From Skeletonema tropicum (lineage: Eukaryota; Bacillariophyta; Thalassiosirophyceae; Thalassiosirales; Thalassiosiraceae): a stretch of DNA of 64,000 nucleotides. The stretch covers positions 1,054,001-1,118,000 of the forward strand of contig CM074134.1 of NCBI GenBank assembly GCA_037178625.1, given 5' to 3'. Positions 20,930 through 30,469 of this stretch are shown here, one piece after another. The first letter of the stretch is position 1. Every line of letters begins with the position of its first letter. A model generated the notes under the pieces. That model had not been told where the DNA came from, did not search any database, and saw only the letters and a program-made list of their open reading frames with translations. Both the position numbers and the translations under genes were made by a program.

Positions 20930-21139
20930 CAGGGAGGTGCCGCGAACTAAACCCCCCGGGGGGTCTAAAAATTTTGGCTAGTCTGCTCTAGGGGGGTCTG
21001 ACTTTCGGAATAGTCATATACTAATTCCCTAGTAACTACGTGTAGAAAAAAGGAGGGGGGTCTAAAAATTTTGGCTAGGCTGTGATTTGGAGGGGGGGTC
21101 TAAGCTGACCAGGGGGGTTTAGTTCGCGGCACTTCCCTG
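20930..21139. mobile_element. 210-bp MITE with 27-bp terminal inverted repeats and TA target duplication
   Basis: The left end CAGGGAGGTGCCGCGAACTA (continuing AACCCCC) is mirrored at the right end with one mismatch. TA flanks both sides (20928-20929 and 21140-21141). The inside has two direct copies of GGTCTAAAAATTTTGGCTAG and G-runs but no ORF. The size, TIRs and TA duplication fit a non-autonomous Tc1/mariner-like element. It sits about 40 bp upstream of the VPS16 start. Confidence 0.85.
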
Positions 21140-21141
21140 TA

Positions 21142-21215
21142 CTCCTCTCATTATTTAGACTAGCCTCGCTGACGCTCGTCTAGCCGCTGCGCGGGTTTTC
21201 TAAATAAGAGAGGAG
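21142..21215. repeat. Short hairpin repeat, family with a second copy at 22820
   Basis: CTCCTCTCATTATTTAGA (21142-21159) is inverted, with one base deleted, at 21199-21215. The same 18-mer recurs at 22820-22837. The copies frame the repeat-rich interval between VPS16 and the WbsX-like gene. Confidence 0.7.
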
Positions 21216-21224
21216 GCACCGGCT

Positions 21225-21286
21225 ATCTACTACGATATTTTTTTTTTTTTTTTTTTTTAGATAAATAAGTGATCTACTACGATATT
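21225..21286 (-). mobile_element. Minute poly(A) retro-insertion with 15-bp target site duplication
   Basis: ATCTACTACGATATT is present at 21225-21239 and again at 21272-21286. Between them on the minus strand lies a 13-nt sequence followed by a run of A residues (T-run 21238-21258 on the plus strand). A tail plus an exact direct repeat is the hallmark of target-primed reverse transcription with extreme 5' truncation. Confidence 0.65.
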
Positions 21287-21566
21287 GATTGTGTCTACTT
21301 ATATACATAGCAGTATTCAAATAGTACGTTATGTAACACTTTAATAATTATGTAATAAAGGTTGTACATTGCCTTCTACGAATGCTGTGTAGTGATTACT
21401 GAGACACGGTTGGGAGAATATTGATTTATGTGAGAGGGATTATCTATGAAGAGGTTTAATGTGAACGTGTGGAAACGATTGAAGACAGGTAGGAAGAAAT
21501 TAGAGCGAGATGTAAATCATTTGGTGAAATAATATTCTACAGGACTGTTAGTATGATTTGGCAGAG

Positions 21567-21767
21567 TTAGTACCCACTCTCGGATTCCTTCTTAATGTTG
21601 GTGAAAGTGGTGATGTAATTGACGTTAGAAGTGAGAGCCTTGTTGTACAATGTAAGAGTATCATGTTCATTTCTGATATTGTTGAGGGTTTCAAGATCGA
21701 CCCCAGAACTCTGTGTCTTTGAGGACACAAACTTGTGTGCAATACATGCAAAGCGTGTGACCATCAT
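21567..21767 (-). CDS. Small hypothetical ORF
   Basis: 66 codons from ATG, with balanced codon use ([13 protein letters not shown]...[19 protein letters not shown]). The frame stays open about 20 codons upstream. No family recognised. It could be a short gene or the remains of a longer one in this repeat island. Confidence 0.25.
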   Translation of the reverse strand: MMVTRFACIAHKFVSSKTQSSGVDLETLNNIRNEHDTLTLYNKALTSNVNYITTFTNIKKESESGY

Positions 21768-21975
21768 GCCAAAGGATATGCAGCTGGCTCGTCGTATAAG
21801 GGGAGAGCGTGCCTAATATTAAAAAACTAAAATAAATAAAGACTGCCAATCAATGATTGGTGAGCGCCCTTTTTTGGGATTTATAATTCTTCACTTTCTC
21901 TTTCTGTGAATCCACATATGAATAGATATGAATCCGAATTACTTAAAACACATTCTTCCTTTCTGCCTCATCTTC

Positions 21976-22330
21976 TTACCTAGTAACGCAAATGTTACGG
22001 CGCTTGCTCGGTGGGGCATCTTCATTATCGGTGTCTGCATCCAGTGCTTCACGCTTCACGTTTGAGTCCGATTTGACTTCATCGTTCTCGTAGTAGACTT
22101 GCTCGCTGACCTCGACCCTGACAATATAAATGTTTTCAAACTGACCACACTTCTTTCCTCTCTTCCATTCACCGAATCCGAGTAGGTCCATTTGCCTCTT
22201 CCGTGTGGCTTCCCATTTTCGTTCAACTCTCCTTCATATACAATCTTTCCGTTCTCCCAAATACCCTTGCATACTCGCCCGTCCTTATGTGTCATCTTTC
22301 CTATTCCATGCATCTCGTCAAATCTAAGCC
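21976..22330 (-). pseudogene. MORN-repeat protein fragment with frameshift
   Basis: From about 22320 downward the minus strand encodes MORN-type repeats (MHGIGKMTHKDGRVCKG, then IVYEGELNENGKPHGRGKW). After WTYSDS the next MORN unit (FGEWKRGKKCGQFENIYI) and an acidic tail ending PPSKRRNICVTR continue in a different frame to the stop at 21976. The 5' side runs straight into the 82-bp tandem array, whose units stay open in this frame. A working start is not visible. I read it as a gene end cut off by the array and broken by one frameshift. Confidence 0.6.
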
Positions 22331-22735
22331 AATCAAAGAAAGAGTCAATCGAAAATTCTAAAAACGGGGGGGCAAGGGGGGGTGTCCCCCCTGAACAATC
22401 AAATCTAAGCCAATCAAAGAAAGAGTCAATCGAAAATTCTAAAAACGGGGGGGTAAGGGGGGGTGTCCCCCCCTGAACAATCAAATCTAAGCCAATCAAA
22501 GAAAGAGTCAATCGAAAATTCTAAAAACGGGGGGGCAAGGGGGGGTGTCCCCCCCTGAACAATCAAATCTAAGCCAATCAAAGAAAGAGTCAATCGAAAA
22601 TTCTAAAAACGGGGGGGGCAAGGGGGGGTGTCCCCCCCTGAACAATCAAATCTAAGCCAATCAAAGAAAGAGTCAATCGAAAATTCTAAAAACGGGGGGG
22701 GCAAGGGGTCAAATCAAGCCAACAAAGAAAGAGTC
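22320..22735. repeat. Tandem array, 81-83 bp units, five full copies plus a degenerate one
   Basis: AAATCTAAGCCAATCAAAG starts at 22320, 22401, 22483, 22565 and 22648; a decayed copy starts at 22711. Each unit ends with G-runs facing a C-run (GGGGGGG..GGGGGGGTGTCCCCCCC). These could form hairpins or G-quadruplexes and vary by single G residues between copies. Confidence 0.95.
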
Positions 22736-22787
22736 GATCGAAAATGCCCGTGAAGGCCAAAGGACACGCCAAAGGGCCCGGACAGAA

Positions 22788-22810
22788 CGACCGACCGACC
22801 GACCGACCGA
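22788..22810. repeat. GACC microsatellite
   Basis: About 5.5 units of CGAC/GACC in a row, directly after the tandem array. Confidence 0.85.
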
Positions 22811-23078
22811 ACGACTTAGCTCCTCTCATTATTTAGAGATTTATGTTGGGTTGAGATAGCAGCGAGTATTAGCGAGCGCATTGTTACAGATTGTTACGCT
22901 GAAGATTGATACAATTCTCTCAAGCTCAAGCAAGCGCAATGTTAGCATTTAAATAGGCGAGTTTGCTGAAAGTCAATGAGATAGTACTTCGACTTGGATG
23001 GAAAATGGTGACTAATTTTAAGCCTCGAATACTCCCTAATCCAATCTTTACTGTTAGCTGATTATCTCAGGCTGAATT

Positions 23079-24560
23079 CTATTCCTCTTCTTGCTTATAA
23101 TGTCTTCGAGAGCATCGACTCTTTGATATATCATCTTTAGTATCTCGTATGGTCTCTAAAAACTTCCGACCATAGGCATCGGAAGGTTCCAGTGCCATCC
23201 CTTCCGCCCATTCATTCATCGCATTAATCAAAATGAATCTATCATCATCTTTCTTGACTTTTGATAAGCGATCGTTGATATCCGAGAAACAGCATGCTTC
23301 GTAGTAGAGTGCTGCATCAAGAGACTTGCGAAACATCTCTAAGACTTCATCAGGCTCACCAGTTGTAAATAGACGAGAATGCGTATAATTTTTGCGAGGA
23401 GTGTTGTCAAATGAGTTGATAATTCCTGCAATCTCGCGTCCTCTCTGCACCTTGTTCTTCTCCTTTTCAATTTTATCTAAGCACCACGTTGGAATCTCCA
23501 ACGAACGTCCCTCTGCCCAATCACTCGGATTTGGGTAGTCTAGTATCTTCTCAAAGAGATTTCCACCAAAATTACCAAATAGACGCTCTTTTTGCTTCTC
23601 TGCTGCTGTTATTGGGCCCTCGAATTCTTCGCCTTCTACTTTCAGCAAGTGCTCATGTGGTTTTGAAATGCCAGCAACAAAATACAAGCCCGGGAAACCA
23701 TCCAATTTTGCCAAATCTCTTAGTATTGGGAGCCAATGGAGATGCCCACGCTTCTTTTGATACACCATAAATAGTGGCTTCCCATCAACTTTGATGTAAT
23801 TTGGGTGGTGAAAGAACTGCTTGAGCCAGTCATAATACTCCTTTATCTTCTCTTCGTCTTGAGGGAAGTATTGGTCTTGTAACACATCCGACTTGGGGAA
23901 CTTGAAACCAGGTGCAACTTGCGCATTCCAGGTCACTATCCACTTCTGAGCACACCAATGTAAAGCGAATGGAACGTCAGGATAGCCATCTCTTAGCATG
24001 TTCACCAACGGCTCGTGCAGATTGGGCCCTGGATGCGTTTCATCATTGAACCAGTAATGATGAAAAACAAAACCATCAATTCCATATTGATTTGCCAGCT
24101 CTCCCTGCTTCCTTCGTGGTACTGCGTCAGAATAGTTGTAATATCCAAGCTCGGTTGGACGAGGTATTTTGAAACCCCGCCTGTTCTTTTCTGGGGCCTT
24201 TCTGAGACTGACCCAGTCTGTGAATCCTTCTCCCCATATATAATCGTTTAAAGGATCTTTATGGAATTGCGGAAAAACAAACGCGAGGACTCGTGGTAAA
24301 AAATTCTCTTCTTTTCTTTCATCTTTGCGCAGCAGTGTTGCATTTTCTTCTGACGGCAGCTGGGTTGCATCAATCTTGTTATTGTATGGGAGATCAATAT
24401 TGATGTTGTGATCTTGCACTGAATTTCGGGCAAGAGGTTCCAATTTCAGCAGCGACAGAATAGAAAAGCCGATTGCGAAAAGAAGGGTCCATTGCAAATA
24501 AAGGGGTCCTCTTCTTTGCCTCGTCTGATGGGGTGGCACTGTTGCTTCTGGTGGATCCAT
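23079..24560 (-). CDS. Membrane-anchored WbsX/GH99-like glycan enzyme
   Basis: I chose the ATG at 24560 (MDPPEATVPPHQ, 493 residues). The longer frame to 24707 adds an unlikely 49-residue leader, and the related segment at 33655 also starts MDPP. Residues 20-36 form a type II membrane anchor (LQWTLLFAIGFSILSLL). The luminal domain matches the WbsX family, which has a GH99-like barrel. Visible segments are VLAFVFPQFHKDPLNDYIWG, GEGFTDW, GIDGFVFHHYWF, KPLFMVYQ and the end FILINAMNEWAEGMALEPS. The place of action is probably the Golgi, on glycans or polysaccharides; hydrolase versus transferase activity cannot be told. The anchor is duplicated in the gene ending at 32389. Confidence 0.85.
   Translation of the reverse strand: MDPPEATVPPHQTRQRRGPLYLQWTLLFAIGFSILSLLKLEPLARNSVQDHNINIDLPYNNKIDATQLPSEENATLLRKDERKEENFLPRVLAFVFPQFHKDPLNDYIWGEGFTDWVSLRKAPEKNRRGFKIPRPTELGYYNYSDAVPRRKQGELANQYGIDGFVFHHYWFNDETHPGPNLHEPLVNMLRDGYPDVPFALHWCAQKWIVTWNAQVAPGFKFPKSDVLQDQYFPQDEEKIKEYYDWLKQFFHHPNYIKVDGKPLFMVYQKKRGHLHWLPILRDLAKLDGFPGLYFVAGISKPHEHLLKVEGEEFEGPITAAEKQKERLFGNFGGNLFEKILDYPNPSDWAEGRSLEIPTWCLDKIEKEKNKVQRGREIAGIINSFDNTPRKNYTHSRLFTTGEPDEVLEMFRKSLDAALYYEACCFSDINDRLSKVKKDDDRFILINAMNEWAEGMALEPSDAYGRKFLETIRDTKDDISKSRCSRRHYKQEEE
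24405..24463 (-). repeat. Duplicated anchor-coding segment, copy 1
   Basis: 59 nt identical to 33467-33525, within a longer similar segment (another identical 21-nt block at 24486-24506 and 33549-33569). It encodes the end of the membrane anchor, SLLKLEPLARNSVQDHN. Confidence 0.9.
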
Positions 24561-25265
24561 CTCTACCCTGCTCGTTATTGTACAGGCAAACAAACCGCCG
24601 GCGTCCCCCAAACTTGAACCAAAACGCTGCATGCATGCCGGTCGCCGATCCTCGCCCCGGATCTCGTTTTCTTGCTTCTGCGCAGGTTTGCAGCTTGCCT
24701 TTTTCAACGATCAACGATCATAAATCATAAATCATAACCTTTCAAGTGCAACTGCGACTGAGGATAAACTTCTTTGTTGGTGATATTATAGGCTCTATAA
24801 CCTGTTGTATCCTCGTTCTCCTTGCCTCCAATCGATGCTATTGATAGATTAGATAGGAGAAAAAAGATAATGATTAAAGTATTCTTGTATCTACTGTATC
24901 TACGTAGGTACTAATCTAACAGCAACCTTTGCTCAGTTTGTCCCGTTGCGCATCGTTGGCCTAAGTAACTGAAAATTGAAAGTTCAATTATTCTCATTAC
25001 AATAATAATTTATTACCATTTATTCCACACTGCGTTCTCTCTGCTTTACCTGGAAGATGTACTGCTATTGATGAAGATCCGCATGCCTTCTCTTTCCAAA
25101 AGCCTGCACATTCTGCCAATGCACTGACGGATACACGTGGTACATCCCTCAAAAAAAGGGAGCTAATCTTTCATCATAATATTGCAATCTCATGATATCA
25201 GTCTAATTACAAAGTTGACCTATTCTAATGCTACTGTCCGTCTGTGGCCCGGTGCCATTCAACAT
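24561..25265. other. Intergenic, no gene seen
   Basis: About 700 bp between the 3' end of the gene at 25266 and the start of the WbsX-like gene. AT-rich; nothing recognised. Confidence 0.45.
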
Positions 25266-26141
25266 TCAAGCCATTCCAGCCGACCTCCAGCTAGGATCGA
25301 CTATATCAAGAATGCTACTCAAAACTCCAACATCATCCCTACTATCTTCATTGTGAAAGTCTTCCCCATAATGATTATTCCTCGCCAGATCACGAAAGAC
25401 GCACCCCCCAATGACAAATTCGTAACAACGAAAATTTGTACTCGATCGTGTGGGTGGTTTACGACAGGCTATGACGCGCATCCGGATATATCCTTCTTCT
25501 GAAGAGTCATCGCCGACACATGCCTCGGTATGATTGTAAATGAATTTGTGCTCGAGTACAGATCCCTTGGCTACACCTTCAAACACTACCTGCCCATCCA
25601 CTTCAATCAAATATTTTCCAGAATGTGTGGACCATGTCAATCTTGTTTCATGCTCTTCAAGAATCCAATTTTCATCCGTCGTATTTTTTGGAAATCCATA
25701 CGTCCACGTGGCCTGTCGTTTACTTTGTGGCTTCTTCTTACCAATGTGTTCCACATCAAAGTTCAGTTGATAGATAGCTGATGGTGCTTGTGGGTTGTTG
25801 TCGAATGATGATGGTTTGGACATGCTGCTATCAAACAACGAAGCAGTATTAGTAGGATGTGCATCTGCATTCGGTTGTTCGGTTAGTTCTACCTCACCAC
25901 TGTGTTTGTTCGTTGATTCAGATGCTGCCATAGAGATGCTCTGCGGAGATCCATTGTCCAATGCATCGCCCGAGGCGCCGGATAGGAGATCAACGGATAA
26001 CATGTCGACTGATTGAGTAGTGTTGGGGAACTCTTCTCCGGTCACAAAGAGATCGTTTGTGATTCCTGCGGTCATTAGCGTGTTCCGCGCCAATATACTA
26101 ATCTTATCAGGAGAGGAATGATCCAGATTTTGCACTCTCAA
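25266..26141 (-). CDS. Conserved-looking hypothetical protein
   Basis: 291 residues. The first 110 are low-complexity Ser/Asn/Asp-rich and probably disordered. A beta-rich domain then begins with FDVEHIGKKKPQSKRQATWT and contains HSGKYLIEVDGQVVFEGVAKG and YEFVIGGCVFRDLARNNHYG. The pattern of a short strand pair with x-V-D-G-x-x-V faintly recalls FAIM-like folds, but this is too weak for a name. No signal peptide or membrane span. Single exon, divergent from the cyclin gene. Confidence 0.65.
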   Translation of the reverse strand: MRVQNLDHSSPDKISILARNTLMTAGITNDLFVTGEEFPNTTQSVDMLSVDLLSGASGDALDNGSPQSISMAASESTNKHSGEVELTEQPNADAHPTNTASLFDSSMSKPSSFDNNPQAPSAIYQLNFDVEHIGKKKPQSKRQATWTYGFPKNTTDENWILEEHETRLTWSTHSGKYLIEVDGQVVFEGVAKGSVLEHKFIYNHTEACVGDDSSEEGYIRMRVIACRKPPTRSSTNFRCYEFVIGGCVFRDLARNNHYGEDFHNEDSRDDVGVLSSILDIVDPSWRSAGMA

Positions 26142-26476
26142 TCACTCGCTCCTATTTTTTGCAACGGTGCTGGAACTGGCTGGAAGCACAATTTACTTCA
26201 ATTCATGAACCGTTACTTCTTTCATGAAACGTTGCTTGATGAGACAAAAGCCAAAGCAAGCAGCAAGCAGCAAGCAACAACCAATAACGGACCAATGAAA
26301 ATCTTCTTTCGCGATCTGCATCGCGCATGCGAGAGGCACATAAGTTGTAAGTATGCACTGACGAAACAGATACCATCTGCATGTGGAGATAGGTATCCAG
26401 TAAATTGCTTTTTGCGCGCCAGCTGTTCCCGTGTGCCATAAACCATAAACCATAAAAAACAAAGAACCTAAAAACC

Positions 26477-27574
26477 ATGTCGACAACATCAGCCCCCCCT
26501 CCCCCAGCAGCCATGCCAAAACCCAAGGCAATCCCCCTAGTCCCCATCCCCACATCCTGCTTTGACGAAAATCACCTCCCCTCAGTCCTCCACCAACCCG
26601 ATCCAATGACACCCGAAGCAGAACGCCAAGCTCGCAGACGAACCTGCCGTTTTCTCGAGGAGGCCGGCGGACAACGCTGCCTCCGCCTCCCCCGCGTAGC
26701 CATCGCCACCGCCACTGTATTCTTCCATCGCTTCTACGCCAAACACGCCTTTCAAGAACACGACCGCTTCGAAGTCGCCATGGCATGTTTGTTACTGGCG
26801 GGGAAAACGGAGGAAAGCCCCAAAAAACTGGATTTAGTCATTCGAGAATGTTGGAAGTTGCGGCGGAAGGCGCAACAGCAGCAGAATAAATTAGTCTCAT
26901 CAGGTGGGGATAGTCCCAATGTGGGGGGTATGAGTCCCAATAATATCATGTCATCACCGTCTTCTTCCACGGGGGGGGATCTTCAAATGAAATCAGATGA
27001 ATTTGCCAGGTTGAAAGAACGTGTGTTATTGTTGGAGCGTGTCATTCTACACACTATTGGGTTTGAATTGAGTATAGACCACCCTTTCAAATTTCTAATT
27101 GATTGTGCTCAAGGTTTGAGTAAGAAGCGATTATTAGAATACAATCCTACCAAAAAGGCCAAATTGGTAGGGAAAGACGGACAACCGTTGGGGAAACCAC
27201 AGCAGAATAATCAATTGGTACAAGAATTGGCACAAAATGCGATTAGTTTTGCAAATGATTCATTGCATACATCACTCTGTCTTCAATTTGGTGCACAGCA
27301 AATTGCCATGGCGTGTGTTTACCTCTCTGGGACACATGCTGGTATCGGTCCTATTGGGGGGAAGACGTGGTTGGACTTGTTAGATGGAATTGGCGTGGAG
27401 GAATTGACTAGTATATCGGTGCAGATACTGGAGCTTGTTCAGTCGAATAGGAGGGGGGTCGATTCGGGGCAGTTTAGGGCTATTCGGAAGGATTTGGATG
27501 CCATGATGAAGAGTAACAAAGCTGCTGGAGGTGGCAGTTCTCAACCAGATGCTAAGCGGCAAAAGGTGAATTAA
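26477..27574 (+). CDS. Cyclin T/K-type transcriptional cyclin
   Basis: 365 residues. The first cyclin box is clear: CRFLEEAGGQRCLRLPRVAI, ATATVFFHRFYAKHAF and MACLLLAGKTEESPKKLD. The second part starts VILHTIGFELSIDHPFKF and includes QIAMACVYLSGTHAGIGP. The LPR..IATATV and KTEE-P-K motifs are typical of cyclins T, K and L, which activate CDK9/CDK12-type kinases that phosphorylate the RNA polymerase II tail. There is no RS domain, so cyclin L is less likely. A Gln/Ser-rich insert separates the two halves. Codons in the first 250 bp are distinctly C-rich. Confidence 0.85.
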   Translation: MSTTSAPPPPAAMPKPKAIPLVPIPTSCFDENHLPSVLHQPDPMTPEAERQARRRTCRFLEEAGGQRCLRLPRVAIATATVFFHRFYAKHAFQEHDRFEVAMACLLLAGKTEESPKKLDLVIRECWKLRRKAQQQQNKLVSSGGDSPNVGGMSPNNIMSSPSSSTGGDLQMKSDEFARLKERVLLLERVILHTIGFELSIDHPFKFLIDCAQGLSKKRLLEYNPTKKAKLVGKDGQPLGKPQQNNQLVQELAQNAISFANDSLHTSLCLQFGAQQIAMACVYLSGTHAGIGPIGGKTWLDLLDGIGVEELTSISVQILELVQSNRRGVDSGQFRAIRKDLDAMMKSNKAAGGGSSQPDAKRQKVN

Positions 27575-27717
27575 ATGATGCATACTTTTGATGATCTTTG
27601 TAGGAGTACCATCATATGAAGATTGGTTGGGATTAATCCATACTAAATGAGACCAATATTTAATGATTAGTGTAAGAACACGCCAGAAGTTCATAATACT
27701 TTACACATCAATCCAAA

Positions 27718-28131
27718 TTAGTAAGTTTGAATGGTGCACTTCCCCTGTGGAATTTTCGCTAAACAAGCCTTTTCAACTCGTCCATTCATGAGCATCTCAC
27801 ATGTACCGCAGTTTCCTTTTTGACATGAATACGTCATCTTTACACGAGCCGAGGCCAACACTTTGCTCACTTTTTGACCTGCAACAGCCTTGACAGGCTT
27901 GCCGTTGATCGTGACTTCATTGATTTTTGGACCGTTTGTTAGACCTGCATTCTGTGGTTTTCCAAGAGAGTCATCATTTTTGAATGCGTTGCCAAACAAG
28001 TCCAATTGAGTGGATTGTATTCTCGCATTTTCTTGACATCTGTGGATTGGCGTAGGAGTGGCAGTAAAAGCCGTAGAAGCATGAGGAACGGCAACCGCTG
28101 CGACGAGTGAGAGAATAGTGGTAGATTTCAT
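27718..28131 (-). CDS. Plastid-targeted 2Fe-2S ferredoxin-like protein
   Basis: 137 residues. The signal peptide ends HASTAF (cleavage before F22), a textbook diatom plastid presequence. The C-terminal domain has the plant-type cluster ligands: SCQKGNCGTCEM gives Cys-x4-Cys-x2-Cys, and the fourth Cys follows in VEKAC. It should carry one electron in the stroma. It differs from photosynthetic ferredoxin in a short C-terminus and an altered loop, so it may be a specialised or biosynthetic ferredoxin. Convergent with the cyclin (about 140 bp apart). Confidence 0.88.
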   Translation of the reverse strand: MKSTTILSLVAAVAVPHASTAFTATPTPIHRCQENARIQSTQLDLFGNAFKNDDSLGKPQNAGLTNGPKINEVTINGKPVKAVAGQKVSKVLASARVKMTYSCQKGNCGTCEMLMNGRVEKACLAKIPQGKCTIQTY

Positions 28132-28447
28132 TGTTGTGGGCGTGGTTTATTCAGAGTAATAGTGCAGAGCTGTGCAGAGGATTGAGGCGGTTATAGGCAG
28201 TTGTTCTTTCAACTTGGTAGATGAGTAGGAGAAGAAGTTAGTTGCGTTTGCCACGTACTTACTTCCTGGTCGAAAGTCGAAACCCTCTGTGAAAAAATTG
28301 CGGGAGCCAAAATTTTTCCGCCAAGCCATTTTTTAACCCTCGACCCATCGCGCATCCATCACCTCCATCCACCTCCGAACCTCCGATCTCTCTGATTGCC
28401 GCTCTCGATCATTCGAGGCACGACGCAGCCGCACATCACACAGCAAG

Positions 28448-29356
28448 ATGAAGAACCACCACATCGCTATCGCAATTGCCGCTACGGCATCATCTGTCTC
28501 TGCCTTCACCCCTGGGCCGCTGCCGATCTCGATATCGCATGCTCCAGTACAAAGATACACACCTCTCTTTGCCGATGAATCATCTTCATCGTCAGGACCA
28601 GCGGCAGCCAAGGTCATCGAAGAAGGCACACACGATGAACTCATGTATGCTCTCGGTGTGAATCTTGCACGGCAATTGGGTGATGTCCGCCCTCTAGTAG
28701 AAAATAGCGAAGAATTGACACAAGTTGCCCGTGGTCTATTGGATACCGTGGTCGGAAAATTTGACGACGAAAGTCAGAGGGAACTTTTGGGAAGAAGAGG
28801 TGATGATTTGAATAAGATTATCGTTGACAGGGCCAACAACATTCGTAAGAAGATAGAAGATGCCGGAAAGGCCATGTTGCAAGAGATGTCAGAGAATCCA
28901 GAAACTGCTACGCTTGAGAGTGGAGTTGTGATTCATCCACTTGAGGCTGGACCTGATGGCTTTGGAAAGGGAGTCAAACCAACACAAGCATCCACCGTTA
29001 AGGTACACTATCATGGAACATTGCCCGATGGTACAGTCTTCGATTCATCTTTGGGTGGAGATCCTGTTACCTTTCCTCTTGGCGGCGTCATAAAGGGATG
29101 GCAAGCGGGGCTACAACACATGTGTGAGGGAGAAACTGCCATGCTTGGTATTCCCGCAGAAATGGGTTATGGGGATGCAGGTACTCCTGATGGAAGGATT
29201 CCTGGAGGGGCTGCATTATTCTTTAAGATTCAATTGATTGAGGTCCTTTCTGCTGGAATTGGAGGTGGCCCCAAGCTAGTTGGAGCGGATGGCAAGGAGC
29301 TGAAGAAGGACTCTGAAGGAAGTGGATTATTGGGTGCAGATGGCAAGCCACTTTAA
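28448..29356 (+). CDS. Plastid-targeted FKBP-type peptidyl-prolyl isomerase
   Basis: 302 residues. The presequence ends SSVSAF (F20), the diatom plastid signal. Residues about 60-150 are helical and resemble the FkpA/Mip dimerisation domain (ALGVNLARQLGDV...). The FKBP domain follows with VKVHYHGTLPDGTVFDSSL, FPLGGVIKGWQAGLQHM, GIPAEMGYGD and IPGGAALFFKIQLIEV, so the active-site Tyr, Phe, Asp, Val, Ile and Trp are present. It should speed up proline isomerisation and protein folding in the plastid. The short Gly/Lys tail is unusual. Divergent from ferredoxin (about 316 bp). Confidence 0.92.
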   Translation: MKNHHIAIAIAATASSVSAFTPGPLPISISHAPVQRYTPLFADESSSSSGPAAAKVIEEGTHDELMYALGVNLARQLGDVRPLVENSEELTQVARGLLDTVVGKFDDESQRELLGRRGDDLNKIIVDRANNIRKKIEDAGKAMLQEMSENPETATLESGVVIHPLEAGPDGFGKGVKPTQASTVKVHYHGTLPDGTVFDSSLGGDPVTFPLGGVIKGWQAGLQHMCEGETAMLGIPAEMGYGDAGTPDGRIPGGAALFFKIQLIEVLSAGIGGGPKLVGADGKELKKDSEGSGLLGADGKPL

Positions 29357-29458
29357 CTGAGCTTTTTCAGAAGAACAGTAGTAACGTTCTTCTCGAATCA
29401 CAAAAATGTCAATCTTATTCAAATATAAAGCATTCTTTCACTCTTAACCTAACTACTT

Positions 29459-30166
29459 CTATTTGGGAACCTTCTGGTCATAGCTCGCAGCAGATCTCTT
29501 GAGAACATCTTCAAGATGTGTGAATCGCTTCGCTTTTTCATCAAATATCGTCTCCATGTTCTCTCCGTTTTGATTCATTATTTCATCCAAAGCACTACTG
29601 CTATACATAGAGTTGTCTTCTAACCAAGTGCGTGGATTGATTACACCTTTTCCGGTCTTGGCTATAACAGCCTGAGTTAAAATTTGTGCCAATATCTTTC
29701 CTCTCGTTGGACCATCTAATTCTTCTTGCTTTTTGTCTCCATCTAATTCTTCTTGCTTTTTGTCTTTATTGATATGATGATGAAATGTTTGATACACCCA
29801 AAGATTTCTGTCATCTAAGCCCACTAATCTCGTTTCTATATCAAATTTCTTCAATGGTACAATTTCCCGACGATAGCGTATAATAGATGCTGTAACTATG
29901 AAGAATGATTTTGTCTTGATAGCCTGAGATAGTAATCCTCCAAAAGCACTCCATTCCCACCGAGCAAGTTCGGCATGTTGTAAATAAGCTGCGTTGTTCA
30001 TGTGACCCATCAGATCGACGTCAAAAATGCCCGCCCTGGAAGAATAAATATGGGGCTGAGATATTCCTACTAAAGATATCTCTTGACCGGAAAGAGGAGA
30101 CAGGCGCCTTTTGACTGCTCCTCTGACAGACGCAGCGATCGTTCGAGGGATATGAATTATACCCAT
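29459..30166 (-). CDS. THEM6-like hotdog-fold acyl-CoA thioesterase
   Basis: 235 residues. The hotdog helix motif is present: GIFDVDLMGHMNNAAYLQHA, with Asp before the MGHMNNA stretch as in 4HBT enzymes, then ELARWEWSAFGGLL. FFIVTASIIRYRREI and FDIETRLVGLDDRNLWVYQT form the central sheet. These features match the THEM6/4HBT_2 group, which hydrolyses acyl-CoA thioesters. A perfect 24-bp coding duplication gives DKKQEELDG twice (about 29704-29765). The N-terminus lacks an obvious targeting signal. Convergent with FKBP (about 100 bp). Confidence 0.8.
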   Translation of the reverse strand: MGIIHIPRTIAASVRGAVKRRLSPLSGQEISLVGISQPHIYSSRAGIFDVDLMGHMNNAAYLQHAELARWEWSAFGGLLSQAIKTKSFFIVTASIIRYRREIVPLKKFDIETRLVGLDDRNLWVYQTFHHHINKDKKQEELDGDKKQEELDGPTRGKILAQILTQAVIAKTGKGVINPRTWLEDNSMYSSSALDEIMNQNGENMETIFDEKAKRFTHLEDVLKRSAASYDQKVPK

Positions 30167-30469
30167 GGTGTAGAAACTTAATACACAATAGATGAGAATA
30201 GATGATACTTAGGATTATTTTCATTATCATCGATCACCGCATGTCGAATCTCATGGTGAATGAATCGATGAGATTTTTTGCTGAATGCCATCACTCTACG
30301 TAGGAATTGGTTTTACTAGGTTTTACTGCAAGTACGTTGCCATCAGGCCATCACCAGGCCATCACCGCAGAGAGACCGCAGAGCCACATTATAAGCAAGC
30401 AACATACTTACAAGCAACAAGCAAAACAAGCACAAGCAAGGCAAGCGCGTAAGCTGAAACTAATACACC

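Noticed and set aside
24561..24707. 49-residue N-terminal extension of the WbsX-like protein
   Set aside because: The extension is hydrophilic and would put the anchor far from the N-terminus. The parallel gene copy also begins at MDPP.
26193..26786. 197-codon minus-strand ORF opposite the cyclin start
   Set aside because: Arises from the C-rich 5' part of the cyclin gene; Gly/Arg/Trp-rich and without an ATG of good context.
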